64,000 nucleotides of DNA from CAVQBJ01 sp963819075 (GCA_963819075.1 CAWFUP010000002.1:1178001-1242000), one strand, 5' to 3'. Shown: positions 12,323-21,716, counted from the stretch's first letter. Made by a program: numbers and translations. Notes: generated from the letters alone by a model not told the origin.

Positions 12323-13930
12323 ATGGCTACCACCGTCCTCCTCGGCCTCGACGGCGCGACGTTCACGGTGCTCGACCCGCTCATGGAGCGCGGCGTGATG
12401 CCGTTCCTCGCGGGGTTGACCGAGCGCGGCGTGCGGGCGCCCTTGCGTACGGTGATGCCGCCCCTCACACCGCCGGCCTGGACGTCGCTGATGACCGGCA
12501 AGCGCCCCGGCCAGCACGGTGTCTTCGACTTCTTCCAGAAGGAGGACGCCGACAGCGAGTACCTGCACCTGGCCACGAGCCAGGACGTCGGCACACCGAT
12601 GATCTGGTCGCTGGCCAGCGAGGCGGACAAGCGGATCGTGTCACTCAACTTCCCGCTCATGTTCCCGCCGCCGCCGGTCAACGGCTCGGTCGTGCCCGGC
12701 GGCTGGATGCCCTGGCGCCAGCTGCGCCTCGGCTGCTACCCGCCCGGCCTGTTCGACCGGCTCAAGCGGCTGCCGAGCTTCGAGCCGAGCGAGATGGCCC
12801 TCGACATGGAGCTCGAGGCGAAGGCGATCGACGGCTGCCCGCAGGAGGAGTACGCCGACTGGATCCGCCTGCACACGCGGCGCGAGGAGCGCTGGTTTCA
12901 GATCCTGCGCCACCTCCTGACCGAGGACGGCCCGGCCGATCTCGTCGGGATCATGTTCGACGGCACCGACAAGCTCCAGCACCTGTGCTGGCGGTTCATC
13001 GACGCCGCCTGCCGCCCGGCCGAGCCGGACGCGTGGGAGCAGGAGATCATCGATCTCTGCGAGGACTACTTCCGCGGGCTGGACGCCAAGCTCGAGCAGA
13101 TCGTTGCGATGTCGGGCGCGGACCCGACCGTTGTCATCGCCTCCGACCACGGCTTCGGGCCGACCTGGGATCTCTTCTACGTCAACGCCTGGCTCGAGCA
13201 GGCCGGCTACCTCGCCTACAAGGACGCCGCCGCCGACGGCGAGGCGGCCACCGCGGTCGGCTTCGCCGAGATGACGCGCCACGTCTTCCAGCTCGACTGG
13301 GAGCGCACGTCGGCCTACGCGGCGACGCCGAGCAGCCAGGGGATCAACGTCGTACGCCGGCGGCCCGACGGCAGCCCCGTGTCACGTCAGCGCCATGCCG
13401 AGCTGTGCGCGGAGATCGCCGCCGGGCTGCGCGAGATCATCAACCCGGTCACCGGGCGGCCCGTCGTGCTCGACGTGCTCACCCGCGAGGAGGCCTACGC
13501 CGGTCCCTACGAGGCGCTCGGGCCCGATCTATCGCTCGTGCTCGCGGACGGCGCTGCGATGTCGATCCTGCGCTCGGCGGAGATCACCCGCCGGCGTCCG
13601 CAGCCGTGCGGCAATCACCAGTGGCAGGGGGTCTTCATCGCCGCCGGCCCGGGCATCCGCGCCGGCGAGCGGCTGCGCGAGCTGTCGATCCTCGACGTCG
13701 CGCCGACGCTGCTGTACGCGCTCGACGTCGCGATCCCCCAGGACATGACCGGGCACCTGGCCACGGCGGCGTTCGAGCCCGAGGCGCTGCGCGCCCGCCC
13801 GCCGCGGAGCAGAGCGAGCGAGTCGGCGAGCGCCGCCGAGCCCGCCGGCGTCGACCTCGACCTCGAGCTCGACGCCGAGGAAGAGCAGACGATCGTCAAC
13901 CGCTTGAAAGCGCTCGGCTACGTCGAGTGA
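12323..13930 (+). CDS. Alkaline-phosphatase-superfamily phosphodiesterase/phosphohydrolase
   Basis: 535 residues of the type I phosphodiesterase/nucleotide pyrophosphatase branch of the alkaline phosphatase superfamily. Metal-binding Asp is in GLDGATF (about residue 10), the probable nucleophile Thr in PPAWTSLMTG (about residue 54), and further metal ligands in FDGTDKLQHLCW and ASDHGFG (about residues 210 and 275). No signal peptide is visible, so it is probably cytoplasmic. The start has a GGAGGG ribosome site at 12309-12314, 8 nt upstream. It sits between the ACP and the hydrolase in the operon. Enzymes of this fold are known near polyketide and surface-lipid genes, where they could transfer or remove phosphate-type groups; the role here is inference only. 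Confidence 0.8.
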   Translation: MATTVLLGLDGATFTVLDPLMERGVMPFLAGLTERGVRAPLRTVMPPLTPPAWTSLMTGKRPGQHGVFDFFQKEDADSEYLHLATSQDVGTPMIWSLASEADKRIVSLNFPLMFPPPPVNGSVVPGGWMPWRQLRLGCYPPGLFDRLKRLPSFEPSEMALDMELEAKAIDGCPQEEYADWIRLHTRREERWFQILRHLLTEDGPADLVGIMFDGTDKLQHLCWRFIDAACRPAEPDAWEQEIIDLCEDYFRGLDAKLEQIVAMSGADPTVVIASDHGFGPTWDLFYVNAWLEQAGYLAYKDAAADGEAATAVGFAEMTRHVFQLDWERTSAYAATPSSQGINVVRRRPDGSPVSRQRHAELCAEIAAGLREIINPVTGRPVVLDVLTREEAYAGPYEALGPDLSLVLADGAAMSILRSAEITRRRPQPCGNHQWQGVFIAAGPGIRAGERLRELSILDVAPTLLYALDVAIPQDMTGHLATAAFEPEALRARPPRSRASESASAAEPAGVDLDLELDAEEEQTIVNRLKALGYVE

Positions 13931-13949
13931 CCCGCGAACGGGGAGAGCC

Positions 13950-14789
13950 ATGCCGAAGGTCAGACTGAGCAACGGAGTACGCCTCCACTACCAGCAGGTC
14001 GGCGAGGGCCCGGATCTCGTGCTCATCCACGGGCTGACCGGCAACCTCGCCGTCTGGCACCTGAAGATCGTGCCGCTGCTGTGGGACCACTTCCGCATCC
14101 TGTCGTACGACCTGCGCGGGCACGGCTACAGCGACATGACGCCGAGCGGCTATACGTGCGACGACATGGCCGACGACCTGCTCGAGCTGCTCGACGCGCT
14201 CGAGATCGAGCAGGCCCCGCTCGTCGGGCACAGCTTCGGCGCGGACGTCGCGCTCTACCTCGCCGGTAACCACCCCGAGCGCGTCCAGAGCATCGTGGCC
14301 ATCGAGGGCGCCCTGCCGGCGCTCGTGCACGAGCGCAGCCGCGAAGAGTGGGAGGGCTGGGCCAATTGGGCCGAGATGCTGCGGAAGGCCGGCCACGACG
14401 TCCCGCCCGACCGCATCTCCGACGTGCCCTACCTGCTTCGCGCGAGCCTCGAGCTCCCGAAGAAGTGGGGGCCGCTCAACGGTCTGCCGCGCAACCCGGG
14501 ACCGTACCTGCGCCTGCTCGAGGAGACGACGATGGCGACGGATTACGACCAGGTTGGCAGCCTGACGCTCGATCGTCTGCCCGACATCCAGACCCCGGTG
14601 ACGCTCATGTTCGCCGAGGACACCGCCTTCCAGCGCACGCACGACGTGCTGCTCGATCGGCTGCCCAACGCCAGCTCGATCATCCTGCCCCAGACCGAGT
14701 GGGGCCACTTCGGACCGCTCGAGCAGCCCGAGCTCGTCGCCAGCCACATCGTCGAGACCCTGGAGGTGGCCGCTCATGAGCGGGGATAG
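13950..14789 (+). CDS. Alpha/beta hydrolase
   Basis: 279 residues with a complete alpha/beta-hydrolase signature: oxyanion segment LIHGLTG, Asp-Arg-Gly segment DLRGHGYSD, nucleophile elbow GHSFG (Ser about 95), acid in FAEDTAF and the catalytic His in TEWGHFGP (about 253). No signal peptide. Start chosen at the ATG preceded by GGGGAGAG, 19 nt after the previous stop. In this operon it could be an editing or release thioesterase, or an esterase acting on the finished lipid. Neither synthase shows a terminal thioesterase domain, which makes chain release a reasonable guess but not something the sequence shows. Confidence 0.82.
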   Translation: MPKVRLSNGVRLHYQQVGEGPDLVLIHGLTGNLAVWHLKIVPLLWDHFRILSYDLRGHGYSDMTPSGYTCDDMADDLLELLDALEIEQAPLVGHSFGADVALYLAGNHPERVQSIVAIEGALPALVHERSREEWEGWANWAEMLRKAGHDVPPDRISDVPYLLRASLELPKKWGPLNGLPRNPGPYLRLLEETTMATDYDQVGSLTLDRLPDIQTPVTLMFAEDTAFQRTHDVLLDRLPNASSIILPQTEWGHFGPLEQPELVASHIVETLEVAAHERG

Positions 14790-15714
14790 CGTGCTGATCA
14801 CGGGCAGCGGAACGGGCCTCGGCCTGGCCAGCGCCCTGTACCTCGCCGAGCGCGGCTTCCGCGTCTACGCGACGGTGCGCAACCCGGCACAGCGCCCGAC
14901 CGTGATGGCGGCGGCCGCCGAGCGGGGGGTGCAGCTGAGCGTCCTCGAGCTCGACCTCACCGACCGCAAGACGATCGATGCCGCCGTGGCCACGGTCGTG
15001 GCGGAATGCGGCGGCCTCTACGCACTCGTCAACAACGGCGGAATCGGGCTGCGCGGGTGCATGGAGGACGTGACGGCCGCCGAGATCCGCGCCGTGTTCG
15101 AGGCCAACGTGTTCGGCACGATGGCGATGACGCAGGCCGTCCTTCCGCACATGCGGGCCGCGGGTCGCGGGCGCGTGGTCACGATCACGTCGGTCGGCGG
15201 GCGCATCTCGACCTTCGGGCTGGGCGTCTACTGCTCGAGCAAGTTCGCGCAGGAGGGCTTCGGCGAGGCGCTCGCGCTCGAGCTCGCGCCGTTCGACGGC
15301 CTGCACGCCGTCATGATCGAGCCGGGGATCATCAAGACCGAGCGCTGGGACGAGCACCGCGGCACGGCGGCCGGGGCGCAGGACCCGTCGAGCGCCTACT
15401 ACGAGCTGTTCCGGGCCAGCGAGGAGGTCGCCGATGCGTTCGTCGAGCGCTCGCGCACGAAGCCCGAGGACGTGGCCACCGCGATCCACGAGGCGCTCAC
15501 CGCCAAGCGGCCGAAGATGCGCTACGTCGTCGGGCGCCCGGCGGCGGCGGCGATCGTGCTGCGCCGCTACCTGCCGTCGGGGGTGTTCGAGCGCGTGTAC
15601 TGGGGCCCGTTCCTGCGGCGGATCCGCTCGCGCGCCGCGGCGGCGCCGGGTCCGAGCGCGGGCGCCGACGTCGAGGCCGCCCACGACCACACGCCCGCCG
15701 GGGTCGCGCGGTGA
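14776..15714 (+). CDS. Short-chain dehydrogenase/reductase
   Basis: 312-residue SDR. The nucleotide-binding motif TGSGTGLG is at residues 9-16, NNGG at 86-89, the catalytic Ser in ITSVGG (about 139) and the YxxxK pair at Tyr152/Lys156. An Arg/Lys-rich C-terminal extension of about 50 residues is unusual in length but not in kind. The start lies inside the preceding gene (14-nt overlap) with GGAGG at 14762-14766 nine bases upstream. The stop overlaps the next start as GTGA. It probably tailors a keto or hydroxyl group of the polyketide or lipid; an NAD(P)H-dependent reduction is the family's usual reaction and the substrate is unknown. Confidence 0.85.
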   Translation: MSGDSVLITGSGTGLGLASALYLAERGFRVYATVRNPAQRPTVMAAAAERGVQLSVLELDLTDRKTIDAAVATVVAECGGLYALVNNGGIGLRGCMEDVTAAEIRAVFEANVFGTMAMTQAVLPHMRAAGRGRVVTITSVGGRISTFGLGVYCSSKFAQEGFGEALALELAPFDGLHAVMIEPGIIKTERWDEHRGTAAGAQDPSSAYYELFRASEEVADAFVERSRTKPEDVATAIHEALTAKRPKMRYVVGRPAAAAIVLRRYLPSGVFERVYWGPFLRRIRSRAAAAPGPSAGADVEAAHDHTPAGVAR

Positions 15715-17045
15715 GCAGGTTCCTCGTGACGTGCTGGCCGTTCACCGGCCACGTGCACAACCAGCTGGCGATCGCCGACGAGCTGCGCGGGCGCGGTCAC
15801 GAGGTGGCGTTCTACACGGGTCCGAGCGCGTCGGCGCTGCTCGAGGGCGAGGGTTTCGAGGTCTTCGCCTTCGATCGACTCGATGAGCAGCGCGGATTTC
15901 GCGGCATGCGGGCCCTGGAGCCGGCCGACGCGCGCTCGCGCCCGAGCCCGGGCGCGGTCCGGCGCGCGCTGCGCGACTGGCTCGTCGAGACGATCCCCGA
16001 CCAGCTCGCCGACCTAGAGCCGCTGCTCGCGCGCTGGCGGCCCGACGTGCTCGTGTGCGACCTCTCGCTGTGGGGCCCGATCATGGTCCTGTGGGAGAAG
16101 ACGGGCATCCCGGTGGCTCTGTCCTCGACGTTCATGGGGCCGCTGATCCCCGGCCCCGATGCCCCGCCCTGGGGCCTGGGCATGGCGCCGCCGCGCAGGG
16201 CGCCCCAGCGCGCGGTCGCGGCCGGGATCCAGTGGGTGACCGAGCGGGCCGGGGCGCCGATGCGCGCGCGCCTGGACGAGTTGCGCGCGCAGCACGGGCT
16301 TGCGCCGGCGGGGGTGACGCCGAACGAGTTCACCGCACGGCTGCCGCTGTACCTCGTCGGCAACGTGCCCGAGCTCGACTATGGGCGCCGCGACCTGCCG
16401 CCGAGCGTGCACTACGTCGGCTCGTGCGTATGGCATCCGCCGGCGAGCGCCGAGGACGAGGCATGGCTGGCCTCGCTGCCCGCCGAGCGGCCGTGGGTGC
16501 ACGTCAGCGAGAGCACCGTCCGCGTCGGCGACCCCTATCTGCTGCGGGCCGCGGCGAGCGGCCTCGGCCACGGTCCGTTCGAGGTCATCATGACCGCCGG
16601 GGGTCACCGCGAGCCGAGCGACCTCGGGCTTGGAGCGCTCGCCGCGAACGTGCACGTGACGCGGTGGGTGAGTCACGCCGCCCTGTTGCCGCGCTGCTCG
16701 GTCGTCGTCACCGGCGGTGGCGCGGCGACGGTCATCGGCGCCCTCGCGCAGGGCGTGCCGCTCGTCGTCGTACCGACCGCGCACGACAAGCCCGACAACG
16801 CTCGGCGCGTCGTCGAGGCGGGCGCCGGAGTGCTCCTGCGCCCGCGGGCGTGCACGCCCGAGCGGCTGCGGGCCGCCGTCGACGAGGTGCTTGGCGATCC
16901 GCGCTTCGCGGCGGGTGCGGCGCGCGCGGCCGAGCGGCTCGGTCGGGCCGCCGGTCCCGCCGGCGCGGCCGCGCTACTGGAGAAGCTTGCCCCCGCGGGG
17001 GCTTCGACGCCGCCGCGGACGGCCGCGGCGGGGAAGGCGCGATGA
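15711..17045 (+). CDS. Family-1 (UGT/MGT-like) glycosyltransferase, first of a tandem pair
   Basis: 444 residues starting at a GTG that overlaps the previous stop. The N-terminal half has the acceptor-side motif CWPFTGHVHNQLAIA and the C-terminal half the nucleotide-sugar site: VTGGGAATVIGAL followed by VPTAHDKPDNARR. This matches macrolide and carotenoid-type GT-B glycosyltransferases of CAZy family GT1. In most relatives the late motif reads D-Q; here it is D-K, which may alter sugar choice. It is clearly paralogous to the next gene (same LLGP/WGP-I-VLWEKTGIPVA and STFMGPLIPGPDAP-like segments). It likely adds one sugar to the synthase product. Confidence 0.88.
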   Translation: MSRFLVTCWPFTGHVHNQLAIADELRGRGHEVAFYTGPSASALLEGEGFEVFAFDRLDEQRGFRGMRALEPADARSRPSPGAVRRALRDWLVETIPDQLADLEPLLARWRPDVLVCDLSLWGPIMVLWEKTGIPVALSSTFMGPLIPGPDAPPWGLGMAPPRRAPQRAVAAGIQWVTERAGAPMRARLDELRAQHGLAPAGVTPNEFTARLPLYLVGNVPELDYGRRDLPPSVHYVGSCVWHPPASAEDEAWLASLPAERPWVHVSESTVRVGDPYLLRAAASGLGHGPFEVIMTAGGHREPSDLGLGALAANVHVTRWVSHAALLPRCSVVVTGGGAATVIGALAQGVPLVVVPTAHDKPDNARRVVEAGAGVLLRPRACTPERLRAAVDEVLGDPRFAAGAARAAERLGRAAGPAGAAALLEKLAPAGASTPPRTAAAGKAR

Positions 17046-18391
17046 GCGCACGCTACCTGCTGTGCTGCTGGCCCTTCCCCGGGCACGTCAATCCGAACGT
17101 CGCCGTGGCGCACGCGCTGCGCGAGCGCGGCCACGAGGTCGCCGTCTACACCGGCGAGGACGGCCGGGCGACGATCGAGCGCGAGGGCTTCGCCGTGTTC
17201 GGCTTCCGCAAGGTCGCCGCGGCCTGGGAGCCGGTGCTCGAGCTCGAGCGGCGCGCCGCCGGACGGCGGGGGCAGCTGCGCGCCCAGGCGAGCGCATTCC
17301 GCGACTGGCTGCTCGGCACGGTCCCCGCCCAGATCGCCGATCTCGAGCCGATCATCGAGCACTGGGAGCCCGACGTGATCGTGGCCGAGCCGGCGTTGCT
17401 CGGGCCGATCGCGGTGCTGTGGGAGAAGACCGGCATCCCGGTCGCCGCGTTGGCGACCTTCATGGGCCCGCTCATCCCCGGACCCGACGCGCCGATCGCG
17501 TTCAACCTCGGCCTGCCGCCGGCGCGCACGCGGGCTGCCCGGGCCGGCAAGGCGCTCGCCGACCGCGTCGTCGACGGTGTCGCCGCCGGACTGCGCCGGC
17601 GCCTCGACGACATCCGCGCCGCGAACGGGCTTGGTCCGCTCGGCTGCTCGCTCAACGCACACACCGCCAAGCTGCCGCTGTACCTCGTCGGCAACGTGCG
17701 CGAGCTCGACTACGGCCGCCACGACCTCCCTTCGAGCGTGCGCTACGTCGGTCCGTGCACCTGGCAGCCGCCTCAGGATGTGGACGCGAGCGCCCGCCTG
17801 GCCGGGATCCCGTCCGCGCGGCCGTGGGTCCACGTGACCGAGGGCACCTCGAACGCCGGCCGGCCGTTCCTGCTCGACGCGGCCGCTCGCGGTCTCGCCG
17901 GCCGCCCGCTCGAGGCGCTCATGACGACCGGCCACCGCGATCCCGCCGCGCTCGGGCTCGGCGCGCCGGCGCAGAACATCCACGTCAGCGACTTCCTCAA
18001 CCACGCCGAGCTCCTTCCGCGCTGCGCGGCGATAGTGACAACCGGCGGGGCGGGGACCGTCCTCGCCGCGGCCCGGGCCGGCGTCCCGCAACTCGTCGTC
18101 CCCAACACCTGGGACCAGCCCGATAACGCCCGTCGCGTCGTCGAAGCCGGCGTGGGGCTGACGCTCAGCAAGCGCCGCTGCACCCCCGCGCGCCTGCGGG
18201 CCGCCGTCGAGGAGCTGCTCGGCGACGACGTTCTCCGCCGCCGAGCCCGTCAGCTCGGCGAGCAGCTTCGGCGGACGCGCGGGCCCGAGCGCGCGGCCGA
18301 GTTACTCGAAGGCTTGATCGAACCGGGCGCGTCGTCGCGGCGCGCTGTCACAACCTCCGCATCACTGATGACCTGGAAGGAGCTCACATGA
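17042..18391 (+). CDS. Family-1 (UGT/MGT-like) glycosyltransferase, second of the pair
   Basis: 449 residues, a tandem paralogue of the preceding gene. N-terminal motif CWPFPGHVNPNVAVAHAL; sugar-nucleotide motif TTGGAGTVLAAA followed by VPNTWDQPDNARR, with the canonical D-Q that binds the sugar hydroxyls. Start and stop both overlap neighbours as ATGA. Two successive GT1 enzymes of the same subfamily suggest either a disaccharide head or glycosylation at two sites of one aglycone. The C terminus carries about 25 extra residues after the last helix (RRAVTTSASLMT...), probably unstructured. Confidence 0.88.
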   Translation: MSARYLLCCWPFPGHVNPNVAVAHALRERGHEVAVYTGEDGRATIEREGFAVFGFRKVAAAWEPVLELERRAAGRRGQLRAQASAFRDWLLGTVPAQIADLEPIIEHWEPDVIVAEPALLGPIAVLWEKTGIPVAALATFMGPLIPGPDAPIAFNLGLPPARTRAARAGKALADRVVDGVAAGLRRRLDDIRAANGLGPLGCSLNAHTAKLPLYLVGNVRELDYGRHDLPSSVRYVGPCTWQPPQDVDASARLAGIPSARPWVHVTEGTSNAGRPFLLDAAARGLAGRPLEALMTTGHRDPAALGLGAPAQNIHVSDFLNHAELLPRCAAIVTTGGAGTVLAAARAGVPQLVVPNTWDQPDNARRVVEAGVGLTLSKRRCTPARLRAAVEELLGDDVLRRRARQLGEQLRRTRGPERAAELLEGLIEPGASSRRAVTTSASLMTWKELT

Positions 18392-20601
18392 GGACATATC
18401 GGACGCTACTGGCCGCGGCTGCGGCAGTAGTGCTGGGCGGGCTGGCCACGGCCACAACGGCCGCGGCGCAGTTGCCGCCCGGTCCGTTTGCCGGGGCGCT
18501 GCCTGGCTCGCTGCCCGGCACGCCGCCCTATCGGGTCGTCGCCAGTAATGGGTTCAACAGCCCGAACAACGACTACGCCTGGGCGATGGCCTGGTTCAAG
18601 GGCAAGCTGTACGTCGGCACGGCCCGCAGTGAGGAGTGTGTCGAAGAGGCGACCGAGGTCTTCTACTACCCGTCGTATGCCTCCCTCCTGTACTCGACGA
18701 ACCCGGTGCCGGGCGCCACCTGCCCGGCGAACGAGTACGACATCGATCTGCAGGCCCAGATCTGGCAGTACACGCCGGAGACGAACACCTGGCGAATGGT
18801 CTTCGACTCCCCGCAGAACATCCCCAATCCGCGGGCGCCGGGCAAGTTCGTTTCCCGCGACCTCGCCTTCCGCGGCATGGTCGTCGACAACGGGAAGCTC
18901 TACGTCGGCGACGTGACGCCGGATGAGTACATCCCCGAGCTGGCCAGCAGCGAGCCACCGCGCATCCTCGTCACCAGCGATGGCACGAACTTCACCGCGT
19001 TCAACGCCCCGTCGACGATTCACACGTTCCTCGGGGTGCAGAAGCCGATCGGCTTCCGCGCCATGACCATGCTCAACGGCCAGATGTATGTGACCGCCTC
19101 GAGCGGACTCACCGGCGACGGCGTCATCCTCAGGGTCAATAACCCCGACAGCGCGAACCCGACGTTCACGCAGATCAGCCCGCCGAGCTTCCAGACCTTC
19201 GAGCTGCAGGTGTACAACGGGCAGCTGTACGCAGGAAATGGCAGCTCGACCAACACGGGCTACAGCGTGTACCGCAGCGACGCCTCGTCGGACACCCCGA
19301 CGTGGACACCGGTCGTCCTCAACGGTGCCGGGCTCGGCGGGGGCATCACCTCGGTCGTGTCCATGGGCGTGTACCGCAATCAGCTCTATGTCGGCGCGAG
19401 CGGTTGGTACAACACGCTGTTCCCGGCGTCGGAGCTGATCACCATCTACCCGAACGACCAGTGGGACCTCGTCGCCGGCACGCCGCGCGTCTACAACGGT
19501 GTCACGAAGTACCCGATCAGTGGGCTACCCAACGGCTTCGGGAACCCGTTCAACGCGCACTTCTGGCGCATGGACGTGTTCGACGGGGGCCTGTACATCG
19601 GCACCAACGACTGGAGCTACAGCCTCCAGGACGTGCCCGTGGTCTCGACGCTGCTGCAGAGCCAGTTCGGATTTGACCTCTGGGGCACGTGCGACGGTCG
19701 CTACTTCTCCCCGGTGACGCAGAACGCGTTCGGCAGCGGACCCGACAACTTCGGCGCCCGCACGATGGTCGACACGCCGTTCGGCAACTTCATCGGAAGC
19801 GCGAACCACAGTCAGGGCACGACGATCTACCAGTCGACCCAGGGCGCGGCGACCTGCGGCGGCCAGCAGCCGTCCTCCGGCGCCTTCCAGCTGGCGGCGC
19901 GAGGGCACACCGCAGCGCACGCGGCCGCCACCGCGAGCGCGTCGTCCGTCGCGGCGCCCCCGAAGCAGGTGCTCACCGACGTCCAGCGCTGCGGGACCGT
20001 GGTGTCCTGGCGGCGGTCGCCGGGCGCCATTCGCTATGAGGTGCTGCGCTCGACGGCGGGCACATTCAACGTGCCGCGGCCGAGGCGTCTGCTGCTCCCG
20101 GGTGGCACCGTGCCCGACGTGCCGCCACCCGGCTCCACCGGCGAAGCGGACATGGCGATCAACGGACCGCCGACCGTGATAGCGACGACGAGCGCGCTCG
20201 ACTACGTCGACCGCGGCGCGCCCGCCGGCAGCCAGTACGAGGTCATCGCCGAGTCGGCGGGCGGGCAGAGCTCGGCGCCGTCGAACCTCGCGGTGGCTCC
20301 GTCGCCGCTGGCGCCGGCCGCGTTCTCGACGGTGGGCGCGGCGCTCAAGCCGGCGGTCGGCGGCCTGGCGTCGGCGGCGAGCGTCGGCTCCTCGACGCTG
20401 CTGCATGAGGCTCAGGTGCGCTGGTTCAGCGGCGACCGCACCGGCGCGATCACGGCGCTGACGCAGTTGCAGCGCACGCTCGACACCTCGGCGACGGCCA
20501 GCCGGGCCGGCGACACGGGTTCGCGGGCCGACCTCAACGACGCGGTCTCCCGTCTCACGCGCAAGCTGCAGTACGCGGGGCTCGCCTGCCAGGCGGGGTA
20601 G
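18388..20601 (+). CDS. Large secreted beta-propeller-like protein of unknown function
   Basis: 737 residues with a signal peptide (MRTYRTLLA..., hydrophobic core, probable cleavage at TTAAAQ). Residues about 50-490 contain repeated strands of the form GKLYVGT / NGKLYVGD / NGQMYVTA / NGQLYAGN / NQLYVGA / GGLYIGT, at least six copies, typical of a Kelch-like propeller. A fibronectin-like segment follows (about residues 530-640, CGTVVSWRRSPGAIRYEVLRS), then an Ala-rich helical tail. A strong AAGGAG site lies 5 nt before the ATG, which overlaps the glycosyltransferase stop (ATGA). Cotranslation with glycolipid enzymes is notable: it might bind or carry the exported product. No catalytic motif is recognised. 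Confidence 0.75.
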   Translation: MRTYRTLLAAAAAVVLGGLATATTAAAQLPPGPFAGALPGSLPGTPPYRVVASNGFNSPNNDYAWAMAWFKGKLYVGTARSEECVEEATEVFYYPSYASLLYSTNPVPGATCPANEYDIDLQAQIWQYTPETNTWRMVFDSPQNIPNPRAPGKFVSRDLAFRGMVVDNGKLYVGDVTPDEYIPELASSEPPRILVTSDGTNFTAFNAPSTIHTFLGVQKPIGFRAMTMLNGQMYVTASSGLTGDGVILRVNNPDSANPTFTQISPPSFQTFELQVYNGQLYAGNGSSTNTGYSVYRSDASSDTPTWTPVVLNGAGLGGGITSVVSMGVYRNQLYVGASGWYNTLFPASELITIYPNDQWDLVAGTPRVYNGVTKYPISGLPNGFGNPFNAHFWRMDVFDGGLYIGTNDWSYSLQDVPVVSTLLQSQFGFDLWGTCDGRYFSPVTQNAFGSGPDNFGARTMVDTPFGNFIGSANHSQGTTIYQSTQGAATCGGQQPSSGAFQLAARGHTAAHAAATASASSVAAPPKQVLTDVQRCGTVVSWRRSPGAIRYEVLRSTAGTFNVPRPRRLLLPGGTVPDVPPPGSTGEADMAINGPPTVIATTSALDYVDRGAPAGSQYEVIAESAGGQSSAPSNLAVAPSPLAPAAFSTVGAALKPAVGGLASAASVGSSTLLHEAQVRWFSGDRTGAITALTQLQRTLDTSATASRAGDTGSRADLNDAVSRLTRKLQYAGLACQAG

Positions 20602-20694
20602 GTGCGCTGCGGTGCGGTCGGGCGGGGCGTCCAGCGTGACGCCCCGCCGGGCCGGACTGGCCGGGGCGACGAACCACGAGAGGAGCGACACAGC

Positions 20695-21564
20695 ATGAGC
20701 TCAACGGTGACGGGGGCAGACCGCGCAACGGCCGAGCGCGGCCCGGCCCGCCGGCTGCTCGACGCGGTGGCCACACTGGCGCCGGGCCTGCGACCGGCCA
20801 CGCAACGGTGGCTCATCCGAGGCGGGTACGCGATCGTCAACCGCTGGCTGAACGGCGTGCAGACCGGCTGCATGAACTACGGGTATGCGCCGCTCGAGGG
20901 CTCGGGCGCGACGCCGAGCGCCGACACCGACGAGGTCTACGAGCTCGCGCTGTACGGGCACGTCGCCGGCGCGGCGCCGCTCCAGGGCGCCGAGGTGCTC
21001 GAGGTCGGCTGCGGGCGGGGCGGCGGCGCCGCGTTCGTGGCCCGGCGCTTCGACGTCGGGCGCCTGACCGGACTGGACTTCTCCGAGGGAGCGATCGACT
21101 TCGCAAGCGCGCATCACACCGACCCGCGGCTGCGCTTCGTACACGGCGACGCCGAGAACCTACCGTTCGCCGACGCCTCGTTCGACGCCGTCGTGAACGT
21201 CGAGTCCTCGCACTGCTATCCCGACGTCGACCGCTTCGTCGCCGAGGTCTACCGGGTCCTGCGTCCGGGCGGGAGCCTGCTGTTCGCGGACCTACGTGCG
21301 CGCGAGGACGTCGAGGCGCTGCGGCGCTCATTCCCCGAGGCGGGGTTCGAGGTCGAGGCCGAGGAGCCGATCACGGCGAACGTCGTCCGGGCGCTCGAGC
21401 TCGACACGCCGCGCCGGGCGGCCTTTGTCCGGGAGCGCGCGCCGCGGCCGCTGCGCAAGCATGCCCTCAACTTCGCGGGGGTGGTAGGGAGCGAGGTGTA
21501 CGAGTCGCTGCGCAACGGCGACCTCGAGTACCTGCGGTTCGCGCTGCGCAAGCCCGCGGGGTGA
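20695..21564 (+). CDS. SAM-dependent class I methyltransferase
   Basis: 289 residues. SAM-binding motif I is VLEVGCGRGGG (about 101-111), followed by LDFSEGAI, GDAENLPF and the post-motif RPGGSLLFADLR. The N-terminal segment GVQTGCMNYGYAPL resembles enzymes such as mycobacterial phthiotriol/phenolphthiotriol dimycocerosate methyltransferases, which O-methylate lipid polyketides. The start was set at the ATG with GAGAGGAG at 20679-20686; the longer open frame upstream lacks coding character. It follows the secreted protein by 93 nt and is the last rightward gene of the run. O-methylation of the pathway product is the best inference. Its 3' end lies in one copy of a 41-bp direct repeat. Confidence 0.85.
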   Translation: MSSTVTGADRATAERGPARRLLDAVATLAPGLRPATQRWLIRGGYAIVNRWLNGVQTGCMNYGYAPLEGSGATPSADTDEVYELALYGHVAGAAPLQGAEVLEVGCGRGGGAAFVARRFDVGRLTGLDFSEGAIDFASAHHTDPRLRFVHGDAENLPFADASFDAVVNVESSHCYPDVDRFVAEVYRVLRPGGSLLFADLRAREDVEALRRSFPEAGFEVEAEEPITANVVRALELDTPRRAAFVRERAPRPLRKHALNFAGVVGSEVYESLRNGDLEYLRFALRKPAG

Positions 21565-21716
21565 GCACGGTGGGGCGGGTCGACCCACCCGGCTGCACCA
21601 GGTGTTGGCTCGCGGCCGGCCGCCGGGTGTGACGCGACGGTGACGGCGACTCCGCGTTGGGACAGCGGCGTCCGCCGCGTCGGCCACTCGGCTCATCCAT
21701 CCATGAACGGGGACTA

